A stretch of 53,174 bases of DNA from Microtetraspora niveoalba (GCF_001570405.1 NZ_BBYM01000048.1:1-53174); one strand, 5' to 3'. Positions 42,022 through 51,671 are shown, counted from the first letter of the stretch. The notes: a model not told the origin generated them from the letters alone. Translations and numbers: made by a program.

Positions 42022-42120
42022 GTGTCTTCTGGTGATCCCGTCAGTACGTGCCCGCGCACGTGCGACGTGCGCATTCCCGACCACCTGATCTGTGAGCCCG
42101 AGGGGCAAGCTCACGCCTGA
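42022..42120 (+). CDS. Small three-cysteine ORF upstream of corA, 32 aa
   Basis: The GTG at 42022 is preceded by GGAGGTG with 6-nt spacing, an excellent ribosome site. The product has three cysteines (STCPRTCDV and LICEPEG) and an otherwise polar, acidic character, with no membrane helix. I know no family. A CxxxC pair plus a third Cys could bind metal or form a disulfide. ACGTGC (42046-42051) and GCACGT (42056-42061) form a hairpin inside it. It ends 59 bp before corA on the same strand and may be a regulatory leader peptide or a small protein of its own. Confidence 0.45.
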   Translation: MSSGDPVSTCPRTCDVRIPDHLICEPEGQAHA

Positions 42121-42179
42121 AAAAGGGGTGACATCGCGTCGCGCGTGGAGCGTGCCGGCTCGGGCGGGAAGGGTCCGCC

Positions 42180-43310
42180 ATGCGCTCCTCAACTCTTTTT
42201 CCACTCATTTCGCGGCACACGCGGGTGACCCCGCCGCGGTTGGTCAAGCCCGCCGCCAAGGCCATGCCTGAGAAGTCCGTCGCCGAGCGCTGCGTGCCGC
42301 CGAGCAGCTCGCTCCTCGAATACGGCGCGTACGTCGCCGGCGAGAAGGTCGAGGTCGCCGGCATCCCCGAGGCGGTCCGCCTGGTCCGCGAGCACAACGA
42401 CGGCAGCACCACCCCCGACGCCTATGTCTGGGTCGGCCTCTACGAGCCCGCCGCGCCCGAGGTGGAGTGGCTCGCCGAGGTCTTCGGCCTGCACCCGCTC
42501 GCCGTCGAGGACGCCATCAAGGCCCACCAGCGGCCCAAGGTCGAGCGGTACGGCGACTCCCTCTTCGTCGTGCTCAAGACCGTCGCCTTCATCGACCACC
42601 AGGAGCCCACCGCCACGAGCGAGATCATCGCCATCGGCGAGATCATGGTGTTCGTCGGCCCCGACTTCGTCGTCACCGTACGGCACGGCAAGCAGTGCCC
42701 CCTGGCGGACGTCCGCGAAAAGCTGGAGGACGACGCCAAGCTGCTCGGGCGCGGGCCGACCGGCGTGCTGCACGCCATCGCCGACTTCGTCGTGGACAAG
42801 TACCTGTACGTCGCCGACCTGATGCAGGACGAGCTGGAAGACGTCGAGGCCGCCGTCTTCGCCGAGGTCAGTTCCCGGGACATCAACCGGATCTACCAGC
42901 TCAAGCGCGAGATGCTGGAGCTCAAGAGGGCCGTCGGACCGCTCCAGACGCCGTTCAACGCCCTTCCCCAGCGGCGCATGATCCCCTCGGAGATGCGCGA
43001 GTACTTCCGTGACGTCGGCGACCACCTCTCCCGCGTGTGCGAGCAGGTCCAGTCGTCCAACGAGCTGTCCGACTCGATCCTGCAGGCCGCGCTCGCCCGT
43101 TCCAACGCGCTGGCGAACGAGGACATGCGCAAGATCTCCGCCTGGGTGGCGATCATCTCGGTGCCGACGATGATCGCCGGCATCTACGGCATGAACTTCG
43201 ATTTCATGCCGGAGACCAAGACCGCCTGGGGATACCCGGTGGTGATCGGCCTGATGGTCGTCGCCTGCGCGCTGCTCCATCGCGCCTTCCGCCGCAACGG
43301 CTGGCTCTAG
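42180..43310 (+). CDS. corA: CorA-type magnesium/cobalt transporter
   Basis: A 376-residue channel subunit. The long N-terminal cytosolic domain has WVGLYEPAAPEVEWLAEVF and HPLAVEDAIKAHQRPKVERY. A helical stalk follows, then two C-terminal membrane helices; the first ends in the signature YGMNF (about residue 340). The loop continues FMPETKTAWGYP and the chain ends in a basic tail. CorA works as a homopentamer for Mg2+ uptake. The N-terminal ~25 residues are poorly conserved in type. A GGAAGGG lies seven bases before the ATG. Confidence 0.95.
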   Translation: MRSSTLFPLISRHTRVTPPRLVKPAAKAMPEKSVAERCVPPSSSLLEYGAYVAGEKVEVAGIPEAVRLVREHNDGSTTPDAYVWVGLYEPAAPEVEWLAEVFGLHPLAVEDAIKAHQRPKVERYGDSLFVVLKTVAFIDHQEPTATSEIIAIGEIMVFVGPDFVVTVRHGKQCPLADVREKLEDDAKLLGRGPTGVLHAIADFVVDKYLYVADLMQDELEDVEAAVFAEVSSRDINRIYQLKREMLELKRAVGPLQTPFNALPQRRMIPSEMREYFRDVGDHLSRVCEQVQSSNELSDSILQAALARSNALANEDMRKISAWVAIISVPTMIAGIYGMNFDFMPETKTAWGYPVVIGLMVVACALLHRAFRRNGWL

Positions 43311-43395
43311 TACGCGTTGGGGCGGCCGCGCCCGGTCGTTCCGACGGAGGCTCCGCGCCCGGAAAACCGGTTGTCGGCCCCCATAAGTTGCTGGC

Positions 43396-43834
43396 ATGAA
43401 CACCGCTGAAACGATCGACTGGAAGAGCGTCTGGGCCGACGACTGCGGCGTGCCGCCGGGTCGCGACCTTGACGATCTGGTGGAGGAACTCGCCGCCGCC
43501 CTCCGGGACCCCGACCCGGAGATCCGCGACGGCCACCCGTACAAGGTGCTCCAGACCTGGATCGAGCGTGATGTGATCGGTCCGGAGCGCCGCGCGCACC
43601 CGGCCGGAGCCGACCGAAGAGCAGGCGCTCGCGTGGCTCACCTCGATCGAGGCCGACTTCGCCGACGTCCGAGCGCCGATCCCCGCGTACGTGTGCAACT
43701 GCCTGCGCACGCTGCGGGACCTGTACGTCCTGGCGGACCTCGGCGTCCGGCGGACCAGATCGGAGCAGCCCACTCCGCTGCCCCATCGCGACGCGATCAA
43801 GAAGAGGATCGCCGAGGTGCTGAGACTCCGGTGA
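43396..43834 (+). pseudogene. DUF2785 gene with internal deletion and frameshift
   Basis: The first frame reads like the DUF2785 N-terminus: DWKSVWADDCGVP, then LDDLVEELAAALRDPDPEIRDG and YKVLQTWIERDVI. After about base 43585 this frame becomes Arg-rich nonsense. The frame one base further on continues with the family's C-terminus: PTEEQALAWLTSIEADF, PIPAYVCNCLRTLRDLYVLA and PHRDAIKKRIAEVLRLR, TGA at 43832. DUF2785 proteins are usually much longer; roughly the central half is missing. So a deletion fused the ends out of frame. The start ATG remains, but the product would be nonsense after about 63 residues. Confidence 0.75.
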
Positions 43835-43890
43835 CCCGCCCGTTCCGGCCGTAGGGCGGCTCGTAGCCGGGGGCGGTCCGCCCGGCGAGG

Positions 43891-44538
43891 TCAGGTACGC
43901 CCGGGGGAGTCCGGAGGGCCTGGGGAACCGAGGGCGGCCAGGCCCCTGATCGTGATGTCGATCGCCTTCCGCGCGGCGGCCTTGATCTCGTCCGGGGAGG
44001 CCCCGCTGTCGCGGCTCGTCATGGCGGCGAGCCTGGCCGCGCCGAGGATCGCGCCGACCGCGGCGGCGGCCTCGACGGGATCGAGATCGCCGGGGCAGGA
44101 CGCGAGCAGGGCGCGGGCCAGGCGCCGCTGGGTGTCGAACAGCAGATGCAGCGCGCGCGCCTGGAGCGCGGGAACGCTCTCGATCAGCCGCGCCCGCCGG
44201 TCGGCGAACCCGGGCGTGCGGTCCGGGCCGATGAAGTCGTGGTCCACGTTCTGCCGTGCCGCCCGGACCAGGAGGTCGATCGCCGGCTCGCCGGGCCGGC
44301 GGTCCGCGATCACGGCGAGCGCTTCTTCGACCCGTGCCTCGTGGTCGAAGAAGACCACGTCCTCCTTGCCGGCGAAATAGCTGAAGAACGTTCTGGGTGA
44401 GATGTCCACGGCGGCGGCGATCTCCGCGATGGTCGTCTCGTCGAAGCCCTTCTCATCGAACAGCCGCAGGGACGCGTCGATCAGTGCGTTCCGCGTGCGG
44501 ATCTTCTTGCGTTCCCGCAGGCCAGGAGCGTCCGACAT
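43891..44538 (-). CDS. TetR-family repressor
   Basis: A 215-residue regulator. The N-terminal helix-turn-helix is at about 25-65 (LFDEKGFDETTIAEIAAAVDISPRTFFSYFAGKEDVVF), followed by an all-helical ligand domain. It diverges from the P450-ferredoxin operon and is the likely local repressor, induced by the P450 substrate or product. TAAAGT (minus strand, 44550-44545) lies 6 nt before the ATG with no ribosome site, so its message is probably leaderless. The CATATATATG palindrome lies in its promoter spacer, in line with autoregulation. Confidence 0.92.
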   Translation of the reverse strand: MSDAPGLRERKKIRTRNALIDASLRLFDEKGFDETTIAEIAAAVDISPRTFFSYFAGKEDVVFFDHEARVEEALAVIADRRPGEPAIDLLVRAARQNVDHDFIGPDRTPGFADRRARLIESVPALQARALHLLFDTQRRLARALLASCPGDLDPVEAAAAVGAILGAARLAAMTSRDSGASPDEIKAAARKAIDITIRGLAALGSPGPPDSPGRT

Positions 44539-44544
44539 ATTCTG

Positions 44545-44584
44545 ACTTTACCGCATATATATGTTCATCCATTGCAATTTTGCA
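44545..44584. promoter_or_regulatory. Promoter/operator region between tetR and P450 genes
   Basis: This AT-rich island holds the TetR -10 box (44545-44550), a perfect 10-bp palindrome CATATATATG (44554-44563) and a dyad TGCAA-TT-TTGCA (44573-44584). Either dyad could be the TetR operator. Such composition is very unusual for the surrounding DNA. Confidence 0.5.
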
Positions 44585-44657
44585 TTAAATGTTGTTCCGT
44601 GATGAGAGGCGACACCACCAGAGTCATCCACCGCGTTCTCCCGCCAAGGAGCCCGTC

Positions 44658-45857
44658 ATGACCGACGCCACGATCCGTCCGGTGACCCTCCCCCTCACGC
44701 GTGAACGCCCCTTCGACCCGCCGGAGGCCCTCGGCCTCTGGCGGGAGGAGGATCCCATCCGCCCGCTGGCCTACCCCGACGGCCACCAGGGGTGGCTGGT
44801 GACCGGCTACGCGGCCGCTCGTGCCATCCTCGCCGACCCCCGTTTCAGCACTCGCATCGACCTGCTGCACACGCCGGTGGCCCAGCGCGCAGCGCAGTTC
44901 CGCTCGACCTTGCGGCGGCCCGGCTTCTTCCTGCGCATGGACCCGCCGGACCACACCCGCTATCGGCGGCTGCTGGCCGGCCAGTTCACGGTCCGCCGCA
45001 TGAGGCAGCTCGAACCGAGGATCGAGGAGATCACCCGCGACCATCTGGACGCCATGGAACGCACGGGCGCCCCCGCCGACCTCGTACGGTCGTTCGCGCT
45101 GCCGATCCCGTCCCTCGTGATCTGCGAGCTGCTCGGCGTGCCGTACGAGGACAGGGAGAAGTTCCAGCGTGACTCGGCGGTGCTGCTCAGCCTGGAGTCC
45201 ACGCTGGAGCAGGTGGAGGCCGCGATGGACGACCTGCTCGGCTATCTCGACGAGCTGGTGCGGCGCAAGCGGACCGAGCCGGTCGACGACCTGCTCAGCG
45301 GGCTCGCGGCCGACACCGACCTGACCGACGAGGAGCTCACCGGCATCACCACGCTGCTCCTCATCGCGGGCCACGAGACGACCGCCAACATGCTGGGCCT
45401 CGGCACCTTCGCCCTGCTCCGCAACCCCGAGCAGCTCGCCGCCGTACGCGACGACCCCGAGGTCGCCGAGCACGCCGTCGAGGAGCTGCTGCGCTATCTC
45501 ACGGTCATCCACATCGGACCGGTGCGCGCGGCCCTGGAGGACGTCGAGATCGACGGTCGTCTCATCAGGGCGGGCGAGTCGGTGACGTTGTCGGTGGCCG
45601 CGGCCAACCGCGACCCCGAACGGTTCCCCGAGCCCGACCTGCTCGACGTCACCCGGCCCGGGGGCGGGCATCTGAGCTTCGGCCACGGCATCCACCAGTG
45701 CCTCGGGCAGCAGCTCGCCAGGACCGAGATGCGCATCGCCTATCCGGCGCTGCTGCGCCGCTTCCCCGGCCTGCGCCTCGCCGTACCGGCCGAGGAGGTC
45801 CCGATGCGGACCGACATGGCGATCTACGGGGTGCACCGGCTGCCGGTCACCTGGTAG
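44658..45857 (+). CDS. Cytochrome P450
   Basis: A 399-residue soluble class I P450. It has the I-helix oxygen-activation motif AGHETT (residues 237-242), the ExxR motif in the EELLRYL helix, and the heme loop FGHGIHQCLGQQLAR with Cys348 as axial ligand. FLRMDPPDHTRYRRLL is the C-helix region that contacts heme propionates. The CYP105/107-like bacterial type fits; the substrate is unknown. AAGGAG lies six bases before the ATG. A 3Fe-4S ferredoxin follows 37 bp on and would supply electrons; no ferredoxin reductase is encoded nearby. Confidence 0.96.
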   Translation: MTDATIRPVTLPLTRERPFDPPEALGLWREEDPIRPLAYPDGHQGWLVTGYAAARAILADPRFSTRIDLLHTPVAQRAAQFRSTLRRPGFFLRMDPPDHTRYRRLLAGQFTVRRMRQLEPRIEEITRDHLDAMERTGAPADLVRSFALPIPSLVICELLGVPYEDREKFQRDSAVLLSLESTLEQVEAAMDDLLGYLDELVRRKRTEPVDDLLSGLAADTDLTDEELTGITTLLLIAGHETTANMLGLGTFALLRNPEQLAAVRDDPEVAEHAVEELLRYLTVIHIGPVRAALEDVEIDGRLIRAGESVTLSVAAANRDPERFPEPDLLDVTRPGGGHLSFGHGIHQCLGQQLARTEMRIAYPALLRRFPGLRLAVPAEEVPMRTDMAIYGVHRLPVTW

Positions 45858-45894
45858 GGAAACCGGTGGGGATACCGGCAGAGAAGGGAGAACG

Positions 45895-46101
45895 ATGAGG
45901 ATCGTCGCGGACACCGGCCGCTGCATCGGCGCCGGGATGTGCGTACTCGCCCTGGGCGAGGTCTTCGACCAGAGCGAGGACGACGGCACCGTCGTCCTGC
46001 TCGATCCCGAGCCGCCCGCCTCGAAGGCGGCCGAGGTCAGGCGGGCCGTGCAACTCTGCCCGTCCGGGGCCCTGTCCCTCGTGGAGCCGCCGCCCGGCTA
46101 G
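45895..46101 (+). CDS. 3Fe-4S ferredoxin
   Basis: A 68-residue electron carrier. Cluster ligands are Cys10, Cys16 and Cys55 (CIGAGMC and LCPSGAL); the position that would hold a fourth Cys is Gly/Ala, so a [3Fe-4S] cluster is expected. This small type usually serves bacterial P450s. GGGAG lies just before the ATG. It shares the operon with the P450 and converges on the glycerophosphodiesterase gene. Confidence 0.95.
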   Translation: MRIVADTGRCIGAGMCVLALGEVFDQSEDDGTVVLLDPEPPASKAAEVRRAVQLCPSGALSLVEPPPG

Positions 46102-46125
46102 CCAGGCCGTACGGCGACCGCTCCA

Positions 46126-47052
46126 CTAGGCGACGGCGGTGCGGATGGGGGCGATCGGCGGGGGCAGGGGAAGGCCGCGGGCGGCCCACAGCCGACGCAT
46201 ACGGTCGGGATAGTCGGTGACGACGCCCGCCACGCCGAGGTCGAGCAGCGCGGCCGCCTCGTCGGGGTCGTTGACCGTCCAGACCACGACGGGCAGGCCG
46301 CGCTCCGACGCGGCGGCGACCAGCCCCTGGTCGACCAGCGCGCGGTCGGGGGAGAGCACGGTGGCCCCGACGGCCTCGGCCACGGCGGCCAGGTCGCCGC
46401 CGAAGTCGGCGGGGTCGAGGCCGTTCATCCAGGCCGGGGCGATGGTGACCTCCTCGACCAGCGCGAACCGCCGGTCGACCATCGTCCGGGCGGCTTCCAG
46501 GACGCGCCAGTCGAAGCTGAGCAGGGCGGAGTTCGCGAGCCGGCCGTGCCGGTCGAGCTCCTCCACCACCAGTTCGGTGAACCTGCGGGGGTCGGCCGTC
46601 AGGTCCGGACGCTCCGGGTTGGACTTCAGCTCGACGTGCAGCCGGACCCCGTCCGCGCCGTACGCGTCGACGAGGCCGAGAACGGCGCCGAGCGTGGGCA
46701 TCCGGGTGTCGGGCAGCGGCACCTGGGTGAGCGCGAAGGGGTCGTCCGGGCGCTTCGGCAGCCGGATGCCGACGTCCAGCGTCCTGAGCTGGGCGAGCGA
46801 CAGGGAGGCGATCGGTTTGCCCACGTAAGGGAACATCTCGTCGCCCGGGACGGCCATCCCGGTGTCCGCGCTGGTCACCGGCGAGACGATCAGGTCGTGG
46901 GTCAGCACGATCTGCCCGTCGGAACTCAGGGCGACGTCGAACTCCAGCGCGTCGACCCCGAGTTCCAGCGCGTAGGCCAGCCCGGGGAGCGTGTTCTCGG
47001 GCCGCAGCCCGCGTGCCCCCCGATGGCCGTGTATTTCCACGTGTCCATGCAC
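46126..47052 (-). CDS. Glycerophosphodiester phosphodiesterase
   Basis: Hydrolyses glycerophosphodiesters to glycerol 3-phosphate and an alcohol. The ~308-residue TIM barrel has the family's first catalytic His and Arg-Glu in IHGHRGARGLRPENT, then EFDVALSSDGQIVLTHD with metal-binding acids and the second His, HVELKSN, and VWTVNDPDEAAALLDLG near the end. There is no signal peptide, so it is cytosolic. GTG 47052 is chosen because TAGGGT (minus strand, 47066-47061) lies 8 nt before it; the long upstream frame is Arg-rich noise. An even shorter start at GTG 47040 is possible. Confidence 0.92.
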   Translation of the reverse strand: MHGHVEIHGHRGARGLRPENTLPGLAYALELGVDALEFDVALSSDGQIVLTHDLIVSPVTSADTGMAVPGDEMFPYVGKPIASLSLAQLRTLDVGIRLPKRPDDPFALTQVPLPDTRMPTLGAVLGLVDAYGADGVRLHVELKSNPERPDLTADPRRFTELVVEELDRHGRLANSALLSFDWRVLEAARTMVDRRFALVEEVTIAPAWMNGLDPADFGGDLAAVAEAVGATVLSPDRALVDQGLVAAASERGLPVVVWTVNDPDEAAALLDLGVAGVVTDYPDRMRRLWAARGLPLPPPIAPIRTAVA

Positions 47053-47157
47053 AACGGCGAACCCTACTGGGTGGGCCTTCGCTCCCCGAGCACCCCTACC
47101 CCGCCGGGCGCGCATCCGCTCAAACGCCGCGAACCCGAACGGGTGGGGAAAACCCGC

Positions 47158-48441
47158 TCAGATCAGCGAGCGGATCTGGATGGTCTGGGTGCGGCCCGGA
47201 CCCACGCCGATCGCCGAGATCGGGGCGCCGCTCATCTCCTCCAGGGCCCTGACGTACGCCTGCGCCTTGGGCGGCAGGTCGTCGAACGTCTTGGCGCCGG
47301 TGATGTCCTCCTGCCAGCCGGGCAGCTCCTCGTAGATCGGCTTGGCGTGGTGGAACTCGGTCTGCGTCATGGGGATCTCGTCGTGGCGCACGCCGTCCAC
47401 GTCGTACGCGACACAGACGGGGATCCGCTCCAGGCCGGACAGCACGTCCAGCTTGGTGAGGAAGAAGTCGGTCACGCCGTTGATCCGCGTGGCGTACCGG
47501 GCGATGACGGCGTCGAACCAGCCGCAGCGGCGGTTGCGGCCGGTGGTCACGCCGTACTCGCCGCCGGTCGAGCGCAGCCAGTCGCCCATCTCGTCGGTCA
47601 GCTCGGTCGGGAACGGCCCGGAGCCGACCCGCGTGGTGTACGCCTTCAGGATGCCGATGACGCGGGTGAGCCGCGCCGGCGGGATGCCCGAGCCGACGCA
47701 CGCGCCGCCCGAGGTCGGCGACGAGGAGGTCACGAACGGGTACGTGCCGTGGTCGATGTCCAGCAGCGTGCCCTGGCCGCCTTCGAGGAGGACGACCTTG
47801 CCCTCGTCCAGCGCCTTGCTCAGCACCAGCGACGTGTCGGTGATGTGCGGCTTGAGCCGCTCGGCGTACCCGAGGTACTCGTCGAGCACCTTGACCGGGT
47901 CGAGCCCGCGCCGGTTGTAGATCTTGGTGAGGATCTGGTTCTTGTCACCCAGGGCGATCTCGATCTTCTGCTTGAGGATGCCCGGGTCCAGCAGGTCCTG
48001 CACGCGGACGCCCATGCGCGAGATCTTGTCGCCGTACGCCGGGCCGATGCCGCGACCGGTCGTGCCGATCTTGGACTTGCCGAGGTAGCGCTCGCTGACC
48101 TTGTCGATGGCCTTGTGCTGCGGCATGATCAGGTGGGCGTTCGCCGAGATCAGCAACCGGTCGGCGTTGATCCCGCGCGCGGCCAGCCCGTCGATCTCGC
48201 TGAGCAGCACGCCCGGGTCCACCACGACGCCGTTGCCGATCACCGGGATCACGTCGGGGGACAGCACACCCGTCGGCAGCAGGTGCAGGGCGTATTTCTG
48301 GTCGCCGATGACCACGGTGTGGCCCGCGTTGTTGCCGCCCTGGTAACGAACGACATAGTGGACGTCACCGCCGAGCAGGTCGGTGGCCTTTCCCTTGCCC
48401 TCATCGCCCCATTGGGCACCTACGAGAACCACAGCCGGCAT
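47158..48441 (-). CDS. purA: Adenylosuccinate synthetase
   Basis: Makes adenylosuccinate from IMP, aspartate and GTP, the first step to AMP. The 427 residues match the family closely: [17 protein letters not shown] (P-loop with catalytic Asp), NNAGHTVV (catalytic His), [44 protein letters not shown] and LTKLDVL. AGGAG lies seven bases before the ATG. Its leader contains a U-tract terminator hairpin (48461-48494), so expression may be attenuated. DUF3151 lies upstream on the same strand, an arrangement also seen in mycobacteria. Confidence 0.97.
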   Translation of the reverse strand: MPAVVLVGAQWGDEGKGKATDLLGGDVHYVVRYQGGNNAGHTVVIGDQKYALHLLPTGVLSPDVIPVIGNGVVVDPGVLLSEIDGLAARGINADRLLISANAHLIMPQHKAIDKVSERYLGKSKIGTTGRGIGPAYGDKISRMGVRVQDLLDPGILKQKIEIALGDKNQILTKIYNRRGLDPVKVLDEYLGYAERLKPHITDTSLVLSKALDEGKVVLLEGGQGTLLDIDHGTYPFVTSSSPTSGGACVGSGIPPARLTRVIGILKAYTTRVGSGPFPTELTDEMGDWLRSTGGEYGVTTGRNRRCGWFDAVIARYATRINGVTDFFLTKLDVLSGLERIPVCVAYDVDGVRHDEIPMTQTEFHHAKPIYEELPGWQEDITGAKTFDDLPPKAQAYVRALEEMSGAPISAIGVGPGRTQTIQIRSLI

Positions 48442-48460
48442 GGTCTGACTCCTGCAGCAC

Positions 48461-48514
48461 AAAACGAAAACCCCTGGCGCAAGCGCGACAGGGGCCTCTT
48501 GCAACCTGAGACTA
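48461..48514 (-). promoter_or_regulatory. purA leader: -10 box plus attenuator-like terminator
   Basis: On the minus strand TAGTCT (48514-48509) could be a -10 box. Then comes a stem: CCCCTG (as read on plus, 48471-48476) with GCGC pairs inside and CAGGGG (48489-48494), a 10-bp stem with a GA bulge. The minus-strand RNA then has UUUUCGUUUU (48470-48461), only 20 nt before the purA ATG. GCAAG and CTTGC (plus 48479-48483 and 48498-48502) offer an alternative pairing that would break this stem. It may instead simply terminate DUF3151 transcripts. Confidence 0.6.
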
Positions 48515-48603
48515 CCTGAGCCGGTCGGAAAAGGGGATTCGCGGGTCCTCGTGCGGGGGCCCGCCCCTCGCCTCCGGCGTACGGCTCCGCCGGCTCGGGC
48601 AGG

Positions 48604-49023
48604 TCAGTTACCGGCGAGGGCGCGGGCGGCCTCGGCGCTGCTTTCACGCAGGAACTGGGCGCACCGCTCGGCCTCGTCCTTCTCGCCGATCGCCTGCGCG
48701 GCGCGGCTCAGCGCGTACAGGCAGCGGAGGAAGCCCTGATTGGGCCCGTGCTCCCACGGGACCGGGCCGTGGCCCTTCCAACCGGCGCGCCGCAGCTGGT
48801 CGAGCCCGCGGTGGTAACCGGTGCGCGCGAACGCGTACGAGGTGACGGCGTGCCCGGCCGCGAAATAGTCCTCGGCGAGCGCCGCCCAGGCTTCGGAATA
48901 GGCGGGGAAGCGCGCGGCCACGTCGGCCGCCTTGGCGCCGGACTCCAGCATCTGCCGGGCCTCGGCGTTGTCCGGGAGAAGAGTGGGCGGCGGACCGGCC
49001 AGGAGGTTTTCGTGCGTTTCCAT
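48604..49023 (-). CDS. DUF3151 family protein
   Basis: A 139-residue soluble, helical protein of unknown function, widespread in actinobacteria. Typical segments are LLAGPPPTLLPDN at the start, ARFPAYSEAWAALAE, SYAFARTGYHRGLDQLRRAGWKG, and the conserved PWEHGPNQGFLRCLYALSRAA. The helical repeats resemble TPR-like pairs. It sits between fba and purA, as its relatives do in other actinobacterial genomes. Confidence 0.9.
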   Translation of the reverse strand: METHENLLAGPPPTLLPDNAEARQMLESGAKAADVAARFPAYSEAWAALAEDYFAAGHAVTSYAFARTGYHRGLDQLRRAGWKGHGPVPWEHGPNQGFLRCLYALSRAAQAIGEKDEAERCAQFLRESSAEAARALAGN

Positions 49024-49085
49024 CGATCGATTCTAACGAGGGGATCGCCGGATTCCTCCGGCGCTGAATCTCTTTGTTTGACGAC

Positions 49086-49147
49086 GTCCGCGCTGTCGCG
49101 CGGACGCGGCGTCGCGCGGAGCGGGAACACGCTCCGCGCGACGTTTT
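49086..49147. terminator. Two tandem hairpins between fba and DUF3151
   Basis: GTCCGCG/CGCGGAC (49086-49092 and 49099-49105) is followed by a 14-bp perfect stem, CGTCGCGCGGAGCG (49110-49123) with CGCTCCGCGCGACG (49130-49143). A TTTT (49144-49147) follows on the plus strand. For the minus-strand fba transcript this would be a strong U-less terminator; for the plus strand it has a U-tract, though no plus gene ends here. The rest of the 278-bp gap shows no gene. Confidence 0.75.
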
Positions 49148-49301
49148 CCGGCCCGGCCCAGGAGCCGAATCCGGTGCGGTTCCGAACCCGCTCCGCTTTC
49201 CTCGTCCGGCTCGGGCTCGCACTCGGGCGCGATTCCGCACCGGCCCGGATGCGGCTCCCGGCTCGGTTCGGGAACCGGCTCCGGGGTCGCGGGCTTCAGG
49301 G

Positions 49302-50324
<1,023 letters not shown>

Positions 50325-50462
50325 CGGAAATTCATCTCCTTCTGAGACAGTTACCGGCAGTCGCAAGTATCCCGAAGCGCACGCCGACGTGTGAAGCAGG
50401 CTCGGGTCCGCGGCCCGTCTTCTTATCAGTGTGGCCTCATATCCGACCGGTAAGCTCAGGGC

Positions 50463-51140
50463 GTGGACGTGATCCTGAACCTTCTTGACCCGCAGTGGTG
50501 GCTGACCATGCTCGGCGCCTTCGCGACGGTCGGCGTCATCGCGATCATCTTTGCCGAGACCGGGTTGCTCGTCGGTTTCTTTTTGCCCGGCGACTCACTG
50601 CTTGTCGCGGCCGGGATCTTCGCTTCGGGCAAGGTGCTCGAGGGTGTCGAGCCCCTGTCACTGCCCACCCTGCTGGTCGGGACGCCGCTGGCCGCGGTCC
50701 TCGGCGCCCAGCTCGGACATTTTCTCGGCTCGCGAGTGGGACGCAAGCTTTTCGACAAGCCCGACTCGCGGCTGTTCAAAAAGGAACACGTCGAAAAGGC
50801 GGAGTTCTACTTCGAGAAGTTCGGCCCCGCCAGGGCCGTGGTGGTGGCGCGGTTCATGCCGATCGTGCGCACCTTCATGAACCCCGTGGCCGGCGTTCTG
50901 CAAATGGACGCGCGCAAGTTCTTCCTGTGGAACGTCGTGGGCGGCGTGGTCTGGGTCGAGGCGCTGCTGCTGCTCGGGTACTTCCTCGGCAGCAAGGTCG
51001 AGGGCATCGACAAGTACATCCTGCCCGGCGTCTTCGTGATCGTCGTGCTGTCCCTGGTGCCGATCGTCCGTGAGGTCCTGAAGAACCGGAAGGCAGGCAC
51101 CGTGCCCGCCCCCAAGGGCAAGCACCACGCCGGACGCTGA
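50463..51140 (+). CDS. DedA-family membrane protein
   Basis: A 225-residue polytopic protein. The DedA hallmarks are FAETGLLVGFFLPGDSLL with the acidic re-entrant segment, GAQLGHFLGSRVGRKLF, and the basic FGPARAVVVARFMPIVRTFMNPVAG. It belongs to the group whose gene lies next to fba, as Rv0364 does in Mycobacterium tuberculosis. A role in lipid-carrier flipping is inferred from family members. TAAGCT (50451-50456) lies 6 nt before the GTG, so it is likely leaderless. It is a different subtype from the DedA protein at 32 kb. Confidence 0.94.
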   Translation: MDVILNLLDPQWWLTMLGAFATVGVIAIIFAETGLLVGFFLPGDSLLVAAGIFASGKVLEGVEPLSLPTLLVGTPLAAVLGAQLGHFLGSRVGRKLFDKPDSRLFKKEHVEKAEFYFEKFGPARAVVVARFMPIVRTFMNPVAGVLQMDARKFFLWNVVGGVVWVEALLLLGYFLGSKVEGIDKYILPGVFVIVVLSLVPIVREVLKNRKAGTVPAPKGKHHAGR

Positions 51141-51218
51141 CCGCTCACCGCACTAAAACGCGATTAATCCCCGTTTGGGTCCTTTTGACCTGTTCGTGGA
51201 ACCGCTACCCTCCGATGT

Positions 51219-51671
51219 GTGGGACGCCACAGGTCTGATCCGATGGGGATCGCCCGGCTGGTACTCATCGGCCTGGTGGTCCTGCTCGCGCTGGCCCTCG
51301 TCGCCGTCGGAGCGAAATCGCTGATGACGGCCCTCGGCACGGACGACGCCGGGGCCGTCGCCGCCACTCCCGGCGCCTCCACGCCCGGAGATCCGGGAGA
51401 CACGCCCTCGCCCGCCGGAACGCGTACGGCGACCGTGCGGATCGTGTGCAGCGCCGACCGGTGCCCGGTGTTCGTCCGCATCCCCGGAGGGGACGTGCTG
51501 ATGGACCGGGACATGACCAGAGGCGAGCAGGCCTCCTATTTCGAACCCGAGCTCGACGTCGTCCTCGGCGACGCGAGCACCGTCACCGTCCTGGAGAACG
51601 GGACCCAGCGTCCCCCGGGCGAGGCCGGGGAACGCCAGACGTTCAAGGTGACGAGATCCCCAGATCGCTGA
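51219..51671 (+). CDS. Membrane-anchored extracytoplasmic protein, 150 aa
   Basis: A single N-terminal helix (about 10-32, IARLVLIGLVVLLALALVAVGA) is followed by an Ala/Pro/Thr-rich linker. A small β-rich domain with two Cys (VRIVCSADRCPVFVRIPGG) follows, probably a disulfide outside the cell. I know no function. A comparable exported-protein gene lies beside pyrE in M. tuberculosis (Rv0383c), so this may be its counterpart; that rests on position. TACCCT (51206-51211) lies 7 nt before the GTG (leaderless), with TTGACC 15 bp further upstream. Its 3' end overlaps the convergent pyrE by 29 bp. Confidence 0.75.
   Translation: MGRHRSDPMGIARLVLIGLVVLLALALVAVGAKSLMTALGTDDAGAVAATPGASTPGDPGDTPSPAGTRTATVRIVCSADRCPVFVRIPGGDVLMDRDMTRGEQASYFEPELDVVLGDASTVTVLENGTQRPPGEAGERQTFKVTRSPDR

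Noticed and set aside
42046-42061. Magnesium riboswitch upstream of corA
   Set aside because: Only a short hairpin is visible; I could not find the conserved elements of the M-box, so no riboswitch is claimed.
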